Of a stretch of 64,000 nucleotides of DNA, positions 44,328-53,020 are shown piece by piece. Location: assembly GCF_003426025.1 (NCBI RefSeq), contig NZ_QJSH01000012.1:1-64000 (forward strand), read 5' to 3'. A program made the translations under genes and the position numbers. This DNA comes from Paraliobacillus quinghaiensis. Its GTDB lineage: Bacteria > Bacillota > Bacilli > Bacillales > Amphibacillaceae. How positions within the stretch are numbered: position 1 is the stretch's first letter; each line of letters starts with the position of its first letter. The notes beneath the pieces were generated by a model that ran no database searches, had not been told where the DNA came from, and worked only from the letters and a program-made list of their open reading frames with translations.

Positions 44328-44395
44328 ATTGCGTCCACCTCTTTCTTTAATTTTTCTTCAATTATAGCATGTATTAACATTTAAATAAAAATTTA

Positions 44396-44435
44396 AAAAG
44401 GTTAAATCAGCACAAAATGACTGATTTAACCTTTT
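44396..44435 (-). terminator. Terminator of the BsuPI lipoprotein gene
   Basis: On the minus strand AAAAGGTTAAATCAG and CTGATTTAACCTTTTT pair over a 10-base loop and end in a T-rich run. Confidence 0.85.
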
Positions 44436-44438
44436 AGT

Positions 44439-44864
44439 CTATTCTATAATAAAATTCTCACTTACTTTATATTTTTCTTCACCGTTTGGAACCATCCATG
44501 CTTCCAGAACATACTCGCCTGGGTCTAAGTCAATTTCACTTAAATCAATTCTATACACCAATTCTTCCCCCGCTTCTAATTCCTCTTCACCAATCACTTG
44601 TGAATACATCATTTCATCTGAGTGTAAATAAACTTGCTCATCTTCATCGTTGAAGATTGCATAGTCAAAGCGTTGGCTACTGTTAAACTCTAATGTGATT
44701 GTTTGATCGGTTTGATTTTTAACTTTGTAGTCATATGTTTTGTCATCCACCTCAACTAAACTTGGAACCACTCTATCAGCGTTATCCCCGTCATCTGAGG
44801 TGCCACAGCCGATTAATAAACCAACCAATAACATGAACATTAAAGTTTTGATTAGATGTTTCAT
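44439..44864 (-). CDS. BsuPI-domain lipoprotein (intracellular proteinase inhibitor-like)
   Basis: The 141-residue protein is exported and lipidated at C20 (MLLVGLLIGCG). The rest is a beta-sandwich of the BsuPI type: YDYKVKNQTDQTITLEFNSSQRFDYAIFN (seen as YDYKVKNQTDQ and FNSSQRFDYAIF), EELEAGEELVYRIDL and LDPGEYVLEAWM. The B. subtilis archetype inhibits the intracellular serine protease; exported forms have no known target. GGAGTGG lies before the ATG. It stands alone. Confidence 0.85.
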   Translation of the reverse strand: MKHLIKTLMFMLLVGLLIGCGTSDDGDNADRVVPSLVEVDDKTYDYKVKNQTDQTITLEFNSSQRFDYAIFNDEDEQVYLHSDEMMYSQVIGEEELEAGEELVYRIDLSEIDLDPGEYVLEAWMVPNGEEKYKVSENFIIE

Positions 44865-45069
44865 CTTAATACCACTCCTTTTACAGCTTAAATTTCCCTT
44901 TATAATTTAGACGTTCCCGCTTTTAAAAAGTTTCACGCGTATTTTTATAACTTTTATTAGTTTGACATTTTTCTGCAAAAGAACTGTTTAATCCTTATTG
45001 GCGAATCGACTGAACTCCTGCTATAATTTAGATTGTGTCATTTGTATTCAAGTCGTAAAGAGTTAAAGG

Positions 45070-46005
45070 ATGATTAAAATCGTGGAAAACCATTCGATTT
45101 ATCAAGAATTGAGTAAGATAATAGCAGAAGATAATATTTTAGTAGATGAATATATAAAAAATCATACGTATACCCAACTAGGTGGAGCGGCGGATTTTTT
45201 TGTCACACCGGCTAGTGTAGCGGAAGTACAAGAAATTGTTCGTTTTGCAAATCAAGCCCAAGTCCCTTTTACCTTGTTAGGAAACGGGTCTAATTTAATT
45301 GTGCGTGATGGTGGTATTCGTGGGATTGTAATGAGTCCTAAACGTTTTACAGCGGTTCGTAGAGATGGTAACAAGTTAATTGCTGAAAGTGGCGCTCGAA
45401 TCATAGATGTTTCTGAAAGAGCGTTAGAAGAAAAACTTTCTGGTTTAGAGTTTGCTTGTGGCATTCCTGGAACGGTTGGGGGAGCTTTATATATGAATGC
45501 TGGTGCGTATGGCGGAGAAGTGAAGGATTGCTTAGACAAGGCAGTTGTTGTCAATCAAGCAGGTGAAGTACAAACACTTGATGCAACTAAATTAGATCTA
45601 GGTTATCGAACGAGTAATATTCCTGAAAAAGGATATATCGTGTTAGAAGCACATTTTGCGCTACAGCCTGGTAACACAGATGAGATTAAAGCAGAGATGG
45701 ATAATTTAACATTTAAACGAGAATCGAAACAGCCGTTAGAATACCCATCATGTGGTAGTGTGTTCAAACGGCCACCAGGTTATTTTGCTGGAAAACTGAT
45801 TCAAGATAGTGATTTACAAGGTAAAGGCATTGGTGGAGCAGAAGTTTCAACTAAACATGCTGGTTTTATTGTAAATCGAAATAATGCAACAGCATCAGAT
45901 TATATTGCAGTTATAGAAATGGTTCAACAAACTGTAAAAGAGAAGTTTGGTGTGGAGTTGGAACGGGAAGTTCGAATTATTGGTGATGAATTAGAGTCAA
46001 ACTAA
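45070..46005 (+). CDS. murB: UDP-N-acetylenolpyruvoylglucosamine reductase
   Basis: MurB reduces UDP-GlcNAc-enolpyruvate to UDP-MurNAc with NADPH and FAD in peptidoglycan synthesis. The 311-residue protein is the type II form: [23 protein letters not shown] (FAD loop), [20 protein letters not shown] and [14 protein letters not shown] with the active-site serine, ending HAGFIVN. The start is uncertain: ATG at 45070 or GTG at 45082, both near AAAGGA. It is monocistronic, with a terminator at 46038. Other mur genes are elsewhere. Confidence 0.95.
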   Translation: MIKIVENHSIYQELSKIIAEDNILVDEYIKNHTYTQLGGAADFFVTPASVAEVQEIVRFANQAQVPFTLLGNGSNLIVRDGGIRGIVMSPKRFTAVRRDGNKLIAESGARIIDVSERALEEKLSGLEFACGIPGTVGGALYMNAGAYGGEVKDCLDKAVVVNQAGEVQTLDATKLDLGYRTSNIPEKGYIVLEAHFALQPGNTDEIKAEMDNLTFKRESKQPLEYPSCGSVFKRPPGYFAGKLIQDSDLQGKGIGGAEVSTKHAGFIVNRNNATASDYIAVIEMVQQTVKEKFGVELEREVRIIGDELESN

Positions 46006-46037
46006 ATATTCATAACTTTGATAGAAAAATTTAAATA

Positions 46038-46074
46038 AAGCATATCAAGTCGTTTGAGATTTGGTATGCTTGTT
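46038..46074 (+). terminator. Intrinsic terminator of murB
   Basis: AAGCATATCAA and TTGGTATGCTT pair over 11 bp with one wobble, followed by GTTT. Confidence 0.75.
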
Positions 46075-46126
46075 TATATAGTAGAATATCCTGTAATCAA
46101 TAAGAATGCTCAGAGGGGAAATAAGA

Positions 46127-46708
46127 ATGATAATACTGGATCCTTTTATTCTATATTTAATTGTAATCTTTAGTTGGATATGGTTTAGAGGAAATAACTA
46201 TATTAGAAATAGACAAAATTTTAATGTTTTTAGAGAAGTAATCGCACATTTGTTTTTTATTTATCTACTAGGTGTAGCTTATATGACACTTCGCCCTTTT
46301 TATTTCATCTATTCACTAGCAGATGGAAGGTCACTTGACTTTGATACCCATCTTTTTTATAACTTACTTCATATGGCTGATGGCTATATAAAGTTCCAAC
46401 TATTATACTCAGTCGGAAATATTTTGTTGTTTGTTCCACTCGGTTTGTTTTTACCGCTATTGTTTAAGCATACCCGCCATTTTTTAGTGATTGTATTAAT
46501 AGGCTTCCTATCTTCCTTAACAATTGAATTTACACAAGCGATCTTTACACCAACACGCTATGGAACAGTCGATGATTTAGTTTTTAATACATTTGGTGCT
46601 GTAATAGGTTATCTTTTGTTTTTATTAATTAAAATGGTCAGTAAAAAAGTTGGCTTTTCAGTAGAAAATGGATTTAAGAAGAACCGCAGTTCTAATCGGA
46701 AAAGTTAA
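46127..46708 (+). CDS. VanZ-family membrane protein
   Basis: The 193-residue protein has four to five membrane segments and the VanZ-like stretches YMTLRPFYF, GNILLFVPLGLFLPLLF, IEFTQAIFTPTRYGTVDDLVFNTFGAVIGY (seen as TIEFTQAIF and DDLVFNTFGAVIGY). VanZ homologs confer low-level teicoplanin resistance in enterococci; the cellular role elsewhere is unclear. The ATG at 46127 follows AGAGGGG; the frame extends upstream to 46106 through that site. Two cell-wall genes, ddl and murB, lie nearby, which may be coincidence. Confidence 0.85.
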   Translation: MIILDPFILYLIVIFSWIWFRGNNYIRNRQNFNVFREVIAHLFFIYLLGVAYMTLRPFYFIYSLADGRSLDFDTHLFYNLLHMADGYIKFQLLYSVGNILLFVPLGLFLPLLFKHTRHFLVIVLIGFLSSLTIEFTQAIFTPTRYGTVDDLVFNTFGAVIGYLLFLLIKMVSKKVGFSVENGFKKNRSSNRKS

Positions 46709-46805
46709 ATTAAGAAACACTAAATATGAATATTTTTAGACAACCAATTTTTTTACGTGCATTTTTTTTGCTATCATGTTAAACTATGAACAATCGAATA
46801 GTTAT

Positions 46806-46948
46806 TCCTTTGGGGCAGGGTGTAAATCCCGACCGACGGTGATAGATATACGTAATATCTTCAGTCCGTGACCCGGAGCACATTTTGTGTGAAGGTGGAT
46901 TTGGTGTGATTCCAAAGCCGACAGTGAAAGTCTGGATGGGAAAAGGAA
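46806..46948 (+). ncRNA. FMN riboswitch (RFN element)
   Basis: The conserved blocks GGGGCAGGGTGTAAATCCC, GACCGACGGTGATAG, AGTCCGTGACCC, GGTGGATTTGGTGTGATTCC, AAGCCGACAGTGAAAGTCTGGATGGG (in pieces) appear in order. It binds flavin mononucleotide and represses the riboflavin operon that follows. Confidence 0.96.
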
Positions 46949-47042
46949 AACAAAAACGAACGTATTTAAAATATACGTTTATTTGCTAACGCTTATCAGA
47001 GCTAATAACTCTGTATAGGAGTATATTAGCCTATCCAAAAAA

Positions 47043-47073
47043 GCCCCAGATCATTTTTATGGTCTGGGGTTTT
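47043..47073 (+). terminator. Riboswitch-controlled terminator of the rib operon
   Basis: GCCCCAGA and TCTGGGGT pair across a 10-base loop and are followed by TTTTCG. It lies between the FMN aptamer and ribD, the expected place for the expression platform. Confidence 0.88.
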
Positions 47074-47102
47074 CGTATTTCCGCTAAAAGGAGTGGATAC
47101 TT

Positions 47103-48191
47103 TTGATGAAGGAAGCATATATGGATCTAGCTTTATCACTTGCAGAATCTACGATAGGTCAAACGAGTCCTAATCCTTCAGTTGGTTCTGTAGTAGTCAA
47201 AGATGGAAAAATACTTGGAATGGGAAGTCATTTAAGAGCAGGAGAAGCACATGCCGAAGTAATTGCATTACAGCAGGCAGGTGAAGAAGCGGAAGGTGCC
47301 GATGTTTACGTCACATTAGAACCTTGTGCACATTTCGGTAAAACACCACCATGTGCCAATCTACTTGTGGAGCGAAAAGTAAAAAAAGTCTACATTGCTT
47401 GTGTCGATCCAAACCCTGAAGTTGCAGGAAAAGGAATTAAAAAGTTAGAGCAAGCAGGTATTGAAGTTGAAGTTGGTTTAAGAGAAGAAAAAGCTTTAGA
47501 AATAAATCGGTCTTTCTTTTATTACATGAAACATAAACGTCCTTTTGTTACGTTAAAAGCAGCAATGACCATAGATGGCAAAACAGCAACAGCAAATGGC
47601 GATAGCAAATGGATTACAGCAGAAAAGGCAAGAGAAGATGTCCACAAGCAACGTGCAATATATGATGCGATTATGGTTGGAAGTAATACAGTAAAGCATG
47701 ATAATCCGAGATTGACCACTAGGTTGCCCCAAGGTGGAAAAAATCCGATTCGAATTATTTTAGATACAAATTTATCACTCAGTCCGGATGCAAATATTTT
47801 CGATGATGAAGCACCTACATGGATTATTTGTGGGAAAGATGCGGATACGACTAATTTCAAGGCCAAACATCCGCATGTTAAATTGATTCAATTACAAACC
47901 GAAAAATTAAATTTAAATGATGTGTTAGCTGCGATTGGTGTACAAGGCATTCAGTCGTTATATGTTGAAGGTGGTAGTACAGTTCATGGCTCGTTTGTTA
48001 AAGAAAAATTATTTCAGGAATGTCATTGGTACATTGCGCCAAAACTATTAACAGGAAATGATGCAATTCCTGTTGTTGGAGGAGTTGCGCCAGAGAATAT
48101 GTCAGAAGCAACGGATCTGGAAATAATCTCTCTCGAGCAAATCGGTTCGGATATCAAAGTGATTGCACGTCCAAAGCAGGAGGGGAATTAA
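47103..48191 (+). CDS. ribD: Bifunctional riboflavin deaminase/reductase
   Basis: RibD deaminates and then reduces the pyrimidine intermediate of riboflavin synthesis. The 362-residue protein has an N-terminal zinc deaminase (HAEV at about 51-54 and PCAHFGKTPPC) and a C-terminal NADPH reductase (TLKAAMTIDGKTATANGDSKWIT). The start is TTG at 47103 or ATG at 47106; GGAG spacing allows either. Its TAA abuts the ribE ATG. It is the first gene of the FMN-riboswitch operon. Confidence 0.96.
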   Translation: MMKEAYMDLALSLAESTIGQTSPNPSVGSVVVKDGKILGMGSHLRAGEAHAEVIALQQAGEEAEGADVYVTLEPCAHFGKTPPCANLLVERKVKKVYIACVDPNPEVAGKGIKKLEQAGIEVEVGLREEKALEINRSFFYYMKHKRPFVTLKAAMTIDGKTATANGDSKWITAEKAREDVHKQRAIYDAIMVGSNTVKHDNPRLTTRLPQGGKNPIRIILDTNLSLSPDANIFDDEAPTWIICGKDADTTNFKAKHPHVKLIQLQTEKLNLNDVLAAIGVQGIQSLYVEGGSTVHGSFVKEKLFQECHWYIAPKLLTGNDAIPVVGGVAPENMSEATDLEIISLEQIGSDIKVIARPKQEGN

Positions 48192-48845
48192 ATGTTTACT
48201 GGAATTGTTGAAGAAAAAGGAAGTATTAAATCTGTTAAGAAACAGGCGAATAGTCTTAAGCTTTCGATTAGTGCAGCGACAGTATTAAGTGATGTTAAGA
48301 TTGGCGATAGTATTTCAGTCAACGGTGTCTGTCTGACTGTTACTAGTTTTGATCAAAACAGCTTTTCAGTCGATGTAATGCCAGAAACTTTTCGTTATTC
48401 ATCATTAGCAAAAGCTGAAAGTGGTATGCAAGTTAATCTAGAACGTGCGATGCATGCCAATGGTCGATTTGGTGGTCACTTTGTTTCAGGGCATGTAGAT
48501 ACTGTGGGAGAAATTAATCGTATTTGGACAGAAGCTAACGCTCGTTATTTATCTATTACGGTTGATAAAGAGGGACTGCCTTATGTGATGCCAAAGGGCT
48601 CAATTACTGTAGATGGTACCTCACTGACTGTTTTTGATGTGACAGACGATAGTTTTGTTATTTCTTTAATCCCAGAAACACAACAAGCAACGATTTTGGG
48701 AGAAAAGCAGCAAGGTGATCGTGTTAATCTGGAATATGACATGCTTGCAAAATATATGGAGCGGCTAGTAAGTGCTAAATTTTCAGAAACAAAGACAGAT
48801 ACATTAACAAAAGATAAGTTACAAAAATACGGATTTATCGGATAG
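48192..48845 (+). CDS. ribE: Riboflavin synthase, alpha chain
   Basis: This enzyme dismutates two lumazines to riboflavin. The 217-residue protein has two homologous lumazine-binding barrels beginning MFTGIVEEKG and ANGRFGGHFVSGHVDTVG, each with a SVNGVCLTV- or TVDGTSLTV-type motif. GGAGGGG before the ATG lies in the end of ribD. It is second in the operon, with ribBA 12 bp downstream. Confidence 0.96.
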   Translation: MFTGIVEEKGSIKSVKKQANSLKLSISAATVLSDVKIGDSISVNGVCLTVTSFDQNSFSVDVMPETFRYSSLAKAESGMQVNLERAMHANGRFGGHFVSGHVDTVGEINRIWTEANARYLSITVDKEGLPYVMPKGSITVDGTSLTVFDVTDDSFVISLIPETQQATILGEKQQGDRVNLEYDMLAKYMERLVSAKFSETKTDTLTKDKLQKYGFIG

Positions 48846-48857
48846 GAGTGAAAGACA

Positions 48858-50051
48858 ATGCTTAATACAATACCAGAAGCATTAGAGGCTTTGAAGGCTG
48901 GGAAAATCATTATTGTTGTCGATGATGAAGATCGCGAAAATGAAGGAGACTTTGTTGCCCTCGCTGAACATGCAACACCAGAGGTTATTAATTATATGGC
49001 AAAAGAGGGTAGAGGTTTAATATGTACTCCACTTTCACCCTCTATCACAGCAAAATTAGGATTGGATGACATGGTCACACGTAATACAGATCCACATGGT
49101 ACTGCTTTTACGGTTAGTGTTGATCATGCAGATGCGACGACAGGGATTAGTGCGTATGAGCGTTCACTTACGATTAAGAAGTTAATTGATGAACGATCTG
49201 TTGCACCTGACTTCAAACGCCCTGGGCATGTCTTTCCGTTAGTAGCAAAGGATGCCGGTGTCTTAGAGCGACCTGGTCACACAGAAGCAGCTGTGGATTT
49301 AGCACGATTAGCTGGTTCATCTCCAGCAGGTGTGATCTGTGAAATTATGCTAGAAGATGGTTCAATGGCGCGTCTTCCTGCATTACAAGAAATTGCGAAA
49401 AAAGAAAACATGCCAATCATATCGATACAAGATTTAATTGCCTATCGCAAAAGATATGATAAGTTAGTTGAAAAGGAAGTAGAAATTGAACTGCCAACAA
49501 GCTATGGCGATTTCAAATTAGTTGCTTATACAGAAAAATGGACAGGTAAAGAACATTTGGCTTTAGTAAAAGGTGAGATTAATCCAGACGATACCCCGCT
49601 TGTTCGGGTCCATTCAGAGTGTTTAACTGGTGATGTATTTGGTTCACATCGCTGTGATTGTGGGCCGCAATTAGAACTTGCATTAGAACAAATTGAAGCA
49701 GCAGGTAAAGGCGTACTTGTCTACATGCGACAAGAAGGAAGAGGCATCGGACTGTTAAATAAGTTGAAAGCTTATAAACTACAAGAAGAAGGCTATGACA
49801 CTGTTGAAGCAAATCACCAACTTGGCTTCCCAGACGACTTACGTGATTACGCTGTAAGTGCACAAATTTTACGAGATATTGGTATAGGAAAGCTTGCAAT
49901 CTTAACAAATAATCCGCGCAAGATATCAAGCATGACAGAGTACGGATTAGAAGTAGTAGAGCGAAAAGCAATTCAGATTCCAGCACACCAAGCTAATGAA
50001 AAATATTTACAAACAAAAAAATCAAAATTAGGACACCTTTTAAAGGGCTAG
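48858..50051 (+). CDS. ribBA: DHBP synthase / GTP cyclohydrolase II fusion
   Basis: The 397-residue protein makes both precursors of riboflavin. Residues 1-200 are the RibB part ([18 protein letters not shown] with metal-binding acidic residues; [15 protein letters not shown]). Residues 205-397 are GTP cyclohydrolase II, with zinc cysteines in [20 protein letters not shown] and the [12 protein letters not shown] loop. Fusion is the norm in Bacillus. A GGAGTG site precedes the ATG. It is the third gene of the operon. Confidence 0.97.
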   Translation: MLNTIPEALEALKAGKIIIVVDDEDRENEGDFVALAEHATPEVINYMAKEGRGLICTPLSPSITAKLGLDDMVTRNTDPHGTAFTVSVDHADATTGISAYERSLTIKKLIDERSVAPDFKRPGHVFPLVAKDAGVLERPGHTEAAVDLARLAGSSPAGVICEIMLEDGSMARLPALQEIAKKENMPIISIQDLIAYRKRYDKLVEKEVEIELPTSYGDFKLVAYTEKWTGKEHLALVKGEINPDDTPLVRVHSECLTGDVFGSHRCDCGPQLELALEQIEAAGKGVLVYMRQEGRGIGLLNKLKAYKLQEEGYDTVEANHQLGFPDDLRDYAVSAQILRDIGIGKLAILTNNPRKISSMTEYGLEVVERKAIQIPAHQANEKYLQTKKSKLGHLLKG

Positions 50052-50063
50052 GAGGAATTTATT

Positions 50064-50531
50064 ATGGGTAAAACATTTGAAGGAAATTTAGTAGGAACAG
50101 ATTTGAAAATTGGTATTGTTGTAGGGCGCTTCAACGAATTTATTACAAGTAAATTACTAGGTGGAGCAGAGGATACGTTAAGACGTCATGGCGTTAAAGA
50201 AGAAAATGTATCAATTGCATGGGTGCCAGGTGCATTTGAAATTCCGTTAGTAGCAAAGCAAATGGCTGCATCTGGTAAATATGATGCTGTCATCACATTA
50301 GGAACGGTAATCCGTGGATCAACTCCACACTTTGATTATGTTTGTTCTGAAGTTACAAAAGGAGTTTCTAGCGTATCGATGGAATCTAATCTACCTGTAA
50401 TCTTTGGTGTGTTAACAACAGAGACAATCGAACAAGCAATTGAGCGTGCAGGAACTAAAGCTGGAAATAAAGGTGCTGATGCGGCGGTATCAGCAATTGA
50501 AATGGCAAACCTTTTGAATGAGTTAAAATAA
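50064..50531 (+). CDS. ribH: 6,7-dimethyl-8-ribityllumazine synthase
   Basis: RibH condenses the diaminouracil product with DHBP to form lumazine; in Bacillus it forms a 60-subunit capsid around riboflavin synthase. The 155-residue protein has [46 protein letters not shown] with the catalytic His, and [17 protein letters not shown] precedes the ATG. It ends the operon and is followed by a terminator. Confidence 0.97.
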   Translation: MGKTFEGNLVGTDLKIGIVVGRFNEFITSKLLGGAEDTLRRHGVKEENVSIAWVPGAFEIPLVAKQMAASGKYDAVITLGTVIRGSTPHFDYVCSEVTKGVSSVSMESNLPVIFGVLTTETIEQAIERAGTKAGNKGADAAVSAIEMANLLNELK

Positions 50532-50550
50532 ATGTATTTGAATATTGAAG

Positions 50551-50580
50551 CGGCCTGTCGAATCTGACGGGTCGTTTTTT
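50551..50580 (+). terminator. Intrinsic terminator of the rib operon
   Basis: CGGCCTGTC and GACGGGTCG pair with two wobbles and are followed by TTTTTT. Confidence 0.82.
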
Positions 50581-50592
50581 ATATGCGCTAAT

Positions 50593-50659
50593 TTGACAAT
50601 GAAAAAAGTATCAGGTAGAATTATTTTACGCGGAAACTTAAAAAACTAACAAAGTTTCC
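50593..50659 (+). promoter_or_regulatory. Promoter and inverted-repeat operator of the TetR/SMR operon
   Basis: TTGACA (50593-50598) and TAGAAT (50616-50621) are 17 bp apart. GGAAACTT (50632-50639) and its exact complement AAGTTTCC (50652-50659) flank the expected start region and could bind the TetR protein encoded just downstream. Confidence 0.7.
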
Positions 50660-50684
50660 TTGTTATACAGAAAGGATTCTTTAT

Positions 50685-51248
50685 ATGAAAAGACGTATCT
50701 TAAAAAGTGTTGCAGAAGAAATCCAAGTAACTGGTTTACGCTTTAAACTAGATGATATAGCACAAAATATAGGGATAAGTAAAAAGACGATTTATGCTCA
50801 CTTTGATTCAAAAGCTGCGATTATTGATTCAATTGTTACGCAGGTTATTACAGAAACAGATGAAAAAACAAATGCGATTTTTTCAGATCAGCATCTGTCA
50901 GTTGTGGAGAAGATAAAACAGCTGATGCTTGTTATGCCAGAATATTATCAAATATACGATCGTCCAGTTTTAGACGAAATGAAACGTTACTATCCAGAAG
51001 AGTGGCAGGCAGTCCATGATTCATTAGAAGAAGATTGGAACGATTTAGAAGAATTTATTAATGGTGCTGTCATCAAAGGAGAATTAGTAACAGATTATCA
51101 TATAGCAATTATTATGAAGATTTTACGTGACGCATTTCAAATGACGTTCGATCAGCGATTTTTCAAGCAAAATAATATAACAGTAGAAGAAGGATTAACA
51201 GAAGTTATTGATATCTTTTTATTTGGGATTATTCCCAGAAAGAAGTAA
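50685..51248 (+). CDS. TetR-family regulator
   Basis: The 187-residue protein has the TetR DNA-binding helices near its N terminus (LKSVAEEIQVTGLRFKLDDI, then AQNIGISKKTIYAHFDSKAA). The C-terminal domain has no assignable ligand. AAAGGAT lies before the ATG. The SMR pump gene begins 15 bp downstream; together with the inverted repeat over the promoter this indicates a self-repressed efflux operon induced by the pump substrate, probably a cationic compound. Confidence 0.9.
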   Translation: MKRRILKSVAEEIQVTGLRFKLDDIAQNIGISKKTIYAHFDSKAAIIDSIVTQVITETDEKTNAIFSDQHLSVVEKIKQLMLVMPEYYQIYDRPVLDEMKRYYPEEWQAVHDSLEEDWNDLEEFINGAVIKGELVTDYHIAIIMKILRDAFQMTFDQRFFKQNNITVEEGLTEVIDIFLFGIIPRKK

Positions 51249-51263
51249 GAGGAGGTTTTCTAA

Positions 51264-51584
51264 ATGGCATATATCTTTTTAGCGGTGGCAATTATTACAG
51301 AGATATTTGGTGCGTCCATGTTGAAGCTCTCTGAAGGTTTTACTAGGGCGTTACCAGTCATTGGTACAGTTATTGGTTATGGGATTTCTTTTTATTTTTT
51401 ATCTTTAACGTTAAAATTACTTCCGATAAGTATCACCTACGCAACTTGGGCTGGAGTTGGAACAGCATTAACAGCTGTGATTGGCGTTCTTTTTTGGAAG
51501 GAGACCTTTTCACTGCAAACAGTGTTAGGTGTTTCAGCGATTGTTATAGGTGTAGCATTGTTAAATATGCCAAAGCTGACTTAA
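51264..51584 (+). CDS. Small multidrug resistance (SMR) efflux protein
   Basis: This 106-residue membrane protein has four segments and the SMR glutamate in IFLAVAIITEIFGASMLKLS (E14 area), the residue that binds drug and protons. GYGISFYFLSLTLKLLPISITYATWAGVGTA is the QacC/EmrE-like stretch (seen as YFLSLTLKLLPIS and YATWAGVGTALTA). AGGAGG precedes the ATG. Only one SMR gene is present, so a homodimer is expected. It is co-transcribed with the TetR gene and ends at a terminator. Confidence 0.92.
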   Translation: MAYIFLAVAIITEIFGASMLKLSEGFTRALPVIGTVIGYGISFYFLSLTLKLLPISITYATWAGVGTALTAVIGVLFWKETFSLQTVLGVSAIVIGVALLNMPKLT

Positions 51585-51589
51585 TAAAT

Positions 51590-51628
51590 AGTGGGAGCAA
51601 CCGTTTTATATAACAGTTGCTCCCACTT
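51590..51628 (+). terminator. Intrinsic terminator of the TetR/SMR operon
   Basis: AGTGGGAGCAAC and GTTGCTCCCACT form a 12-bp stem followed by TTAATTTT. Confidence 0.88.
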
Positions 51629-51641
51629 TAATTTTACACTG

Positions 51642-51766
51642 ATAGGAAAGTATAAAATTTTAGCATGGGTGAATAGCCAACGTAGTAAAAATTTTTAGGA
51701 AATCAGTATAAGTGCAACTGGGCAATCACCGGCGCCGTAAGGCTTGGTGATTGCCTAGTTTTCTTT
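51642..51766 (+). repeat. Dispersed repeat with covarying terminal stem, copy 2
   Basis: ATAGGAAAGTATAAAATTTT, CAACGTAGTAAAAATTTTTA and AGTATAAGTGCAACT correspond to blocks of copy 1 at 10988. The stem here is GGCAATCACC (51721-51730) with GGTGATTGCC (51746-51755), unlike copy 1 in sequence but equally paired, then TAGTTTTCT. Confidence 0.7.
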
Positions 51767-51789
51767 AGCGCGGTGATTAAAGTTGTAGT

Positions 51790-52263
51790 CTATAGAAGAG
51801 CTTTAATTTCTTCTTCTATTTCTTCTGGAGCTGTTTTAGGTGCGAAGCGTTTGATGACTTTACCATCTTTATCAACGAGGAACTTCGTAAAATTCCATTT
51901 CACCTGATCAGTTAGCATACCAGGAGCTTCTTTTGTTAAGTAGCGAAATAGAGGATGTGCAGACTTACCATTTACATCGATTTTACTAAACATCGGAAAA
52001 GTAACCCCATAATTTAATTGACAAAATTCCTGAATATCATCATCTGTTCCAGGTTCTTGATTCATAAATTGATTACTTGGAAATCCTAATATCTCAAAAC
52101 CATCTTCATTATATTTATCGTAAAGCTTTTGTAACCCTTCATACTGAGGAGTTAAACCACATTTGCTTGCAGTATTAACAATTAGTAATACCTTTCCTTG
52201 GTAATCGGATAAAGATTTATCTTCTCCAGCGATTGTTTGCACTTTATAACTGTATACTGTCAT
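51790..52263 (-). CDS. gpx: Glutathione peroxidase-family thiol peroxidase
   Basis: The 157-residue protein reduces hydroperoxides, most likely using thioredoxin as in other bacterial Gpx homologs. The peroxidatic cysteine is C35 in [22 protein letters not shown] and [14 protein letters not shown] complete the family signature. Length is standard (BsaA-like). The ATG at 52263 is 13 bases after GGGAGG, which is rather far; a 9-codon frame (ATGATGATTGATGACAGTAT) starts at ideal spacing out of frame. It stands alone. Confidence 0.92.
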   Translation of the reverse strand: MTVYSYKVQTIAGEDKSLSDYQGKVLLIVNTASKCGLTPQYEGLQKLYDKYNEDGFEILGFPSNQFMNQEPGTDDDIQEFCQLNYGVTFPMFSKIDVNGKSAHPLFRYLTKEAPGMLTDQVKWNFTKFLVDKDGKVIKRFAPKTAPEEIEEEIKALL

Positions 52264-52940
52264 CAATCATCATTCGCCTCCCTTTAGTTGTTACTTTAAA
52301 ACATAGCAATCGCCAAAGGCAAAGTCAAAATATATGTCTTACATATGAGTTTTTATTTGGTGTGAATGTAAATGATTTATATTTTTGGAGTTCCTCTGAA
52401 GTATTGGTTTGACTCCGGCCACGTGTATTACACTGGGGGGGAATTACTTTAATTTAAAAATAAAATCTAAAATGGTATATGGAACTTTCATATTGTGTGG
52501 AGGTATCAGACATTAAGCTCCATTATTTTTTGCGATTTTTCGAAAAATAGGGGATCAAGCATTAAATATAGACAAGTGTCCACGAGGAAAGTCTAGCCCC
52601 CCTATATTTATTTGTAGGAAATCAATTTAAAAGTAACTGAATTCGAAAATTTTTGTTTCTGATAAAAGTATTTTTGATATCCACACGGCCAACATGTGAA
52701 TATATTTGTCGGTATTCTTTTCAATGTGTTTAGTAGTCCGATATATTAGTAAATTAACTAATTCCTGCTCACTCAAAGCTAATCCAAGTTTTAATGTATG
52801 GTTTGTCAGAAATGTCTTCAAAGATATTATACTACAACAATAAAGGATTTATATGAATGAAATATACTAGCATCAGATTTATTTTAATATAGCTCTTCTT
52901 TTCATAGTGATTACTTTGAAACTCCACATAAGTGTCACCC

Positions 52941-52972
52941 AAAAAACCGGTTCAACAAAATAGTTGAACCGG
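52941..52972 (-). terminator. Intrinsic terminator of the metNIQ operon
   Basis: On the minus strand CCGGTTCAAC and GTTGAACCGG form a 10-bp stem followed by TTTTTT. It closely resembles the trhO terminator at 55458. Confidence 0.92.
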
Positions 52973-53004
52973 CGAAGTTATTAATATTAAACTGCGTTTA
53001 TTGC
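52941..53004 (-). repeat. Duplicated terminator and gene-tail segment, left copy
   Basis: This 64-bp segment matches 55458-55517 with six substitutions and one 4-base gap. The right copy is the end of trhO plus its terminator; this left copy lies just past metQ and contains a tail-like GTTTAA as well. The two copies flank the metNIQ genes as direct repeats. Confidence 0.7.
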
Positions 53005-53020
53005 TTCAATCTGCGTTTCT

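Larger units (their letters stand above)
52264..53020. other. Long gap of low-confidence content
   Basis: A 64-codon TTG-start frame on the minus strand (52627-52821) lacks a ribosome site and resembles no family, so it is not called as a gene. Other content: a 12-bp palindrome TTTTTCGAAAAA at 52535-52546, a long-range ATAGGGG (52547-52553)/CCCCTAT (52599-52605) pairing, and at the right end the metQ terminator and duplicated tail (52941-53004). Confidence 0.55.

Noticed and set aside
49579-49986. 135-codon minus-strand frame within ribBA
   Set aside because: It is fully inside a well-conserved enzyme gene and has no family resemblance.
52570-52600. CGAGGAAAGTC as part of an RNase P RNA
   Set aside because: Only this short string resembles the P4 region; the rest of the conserved core is missing and the space is too small.
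52627-52821. 64-codon minus-strand frame as a gene
   Set aside because: It starts with TTG without a ribosome site and resembles no family I know. Flanking DNA is AT-rich and a frame this long can occur by chance.
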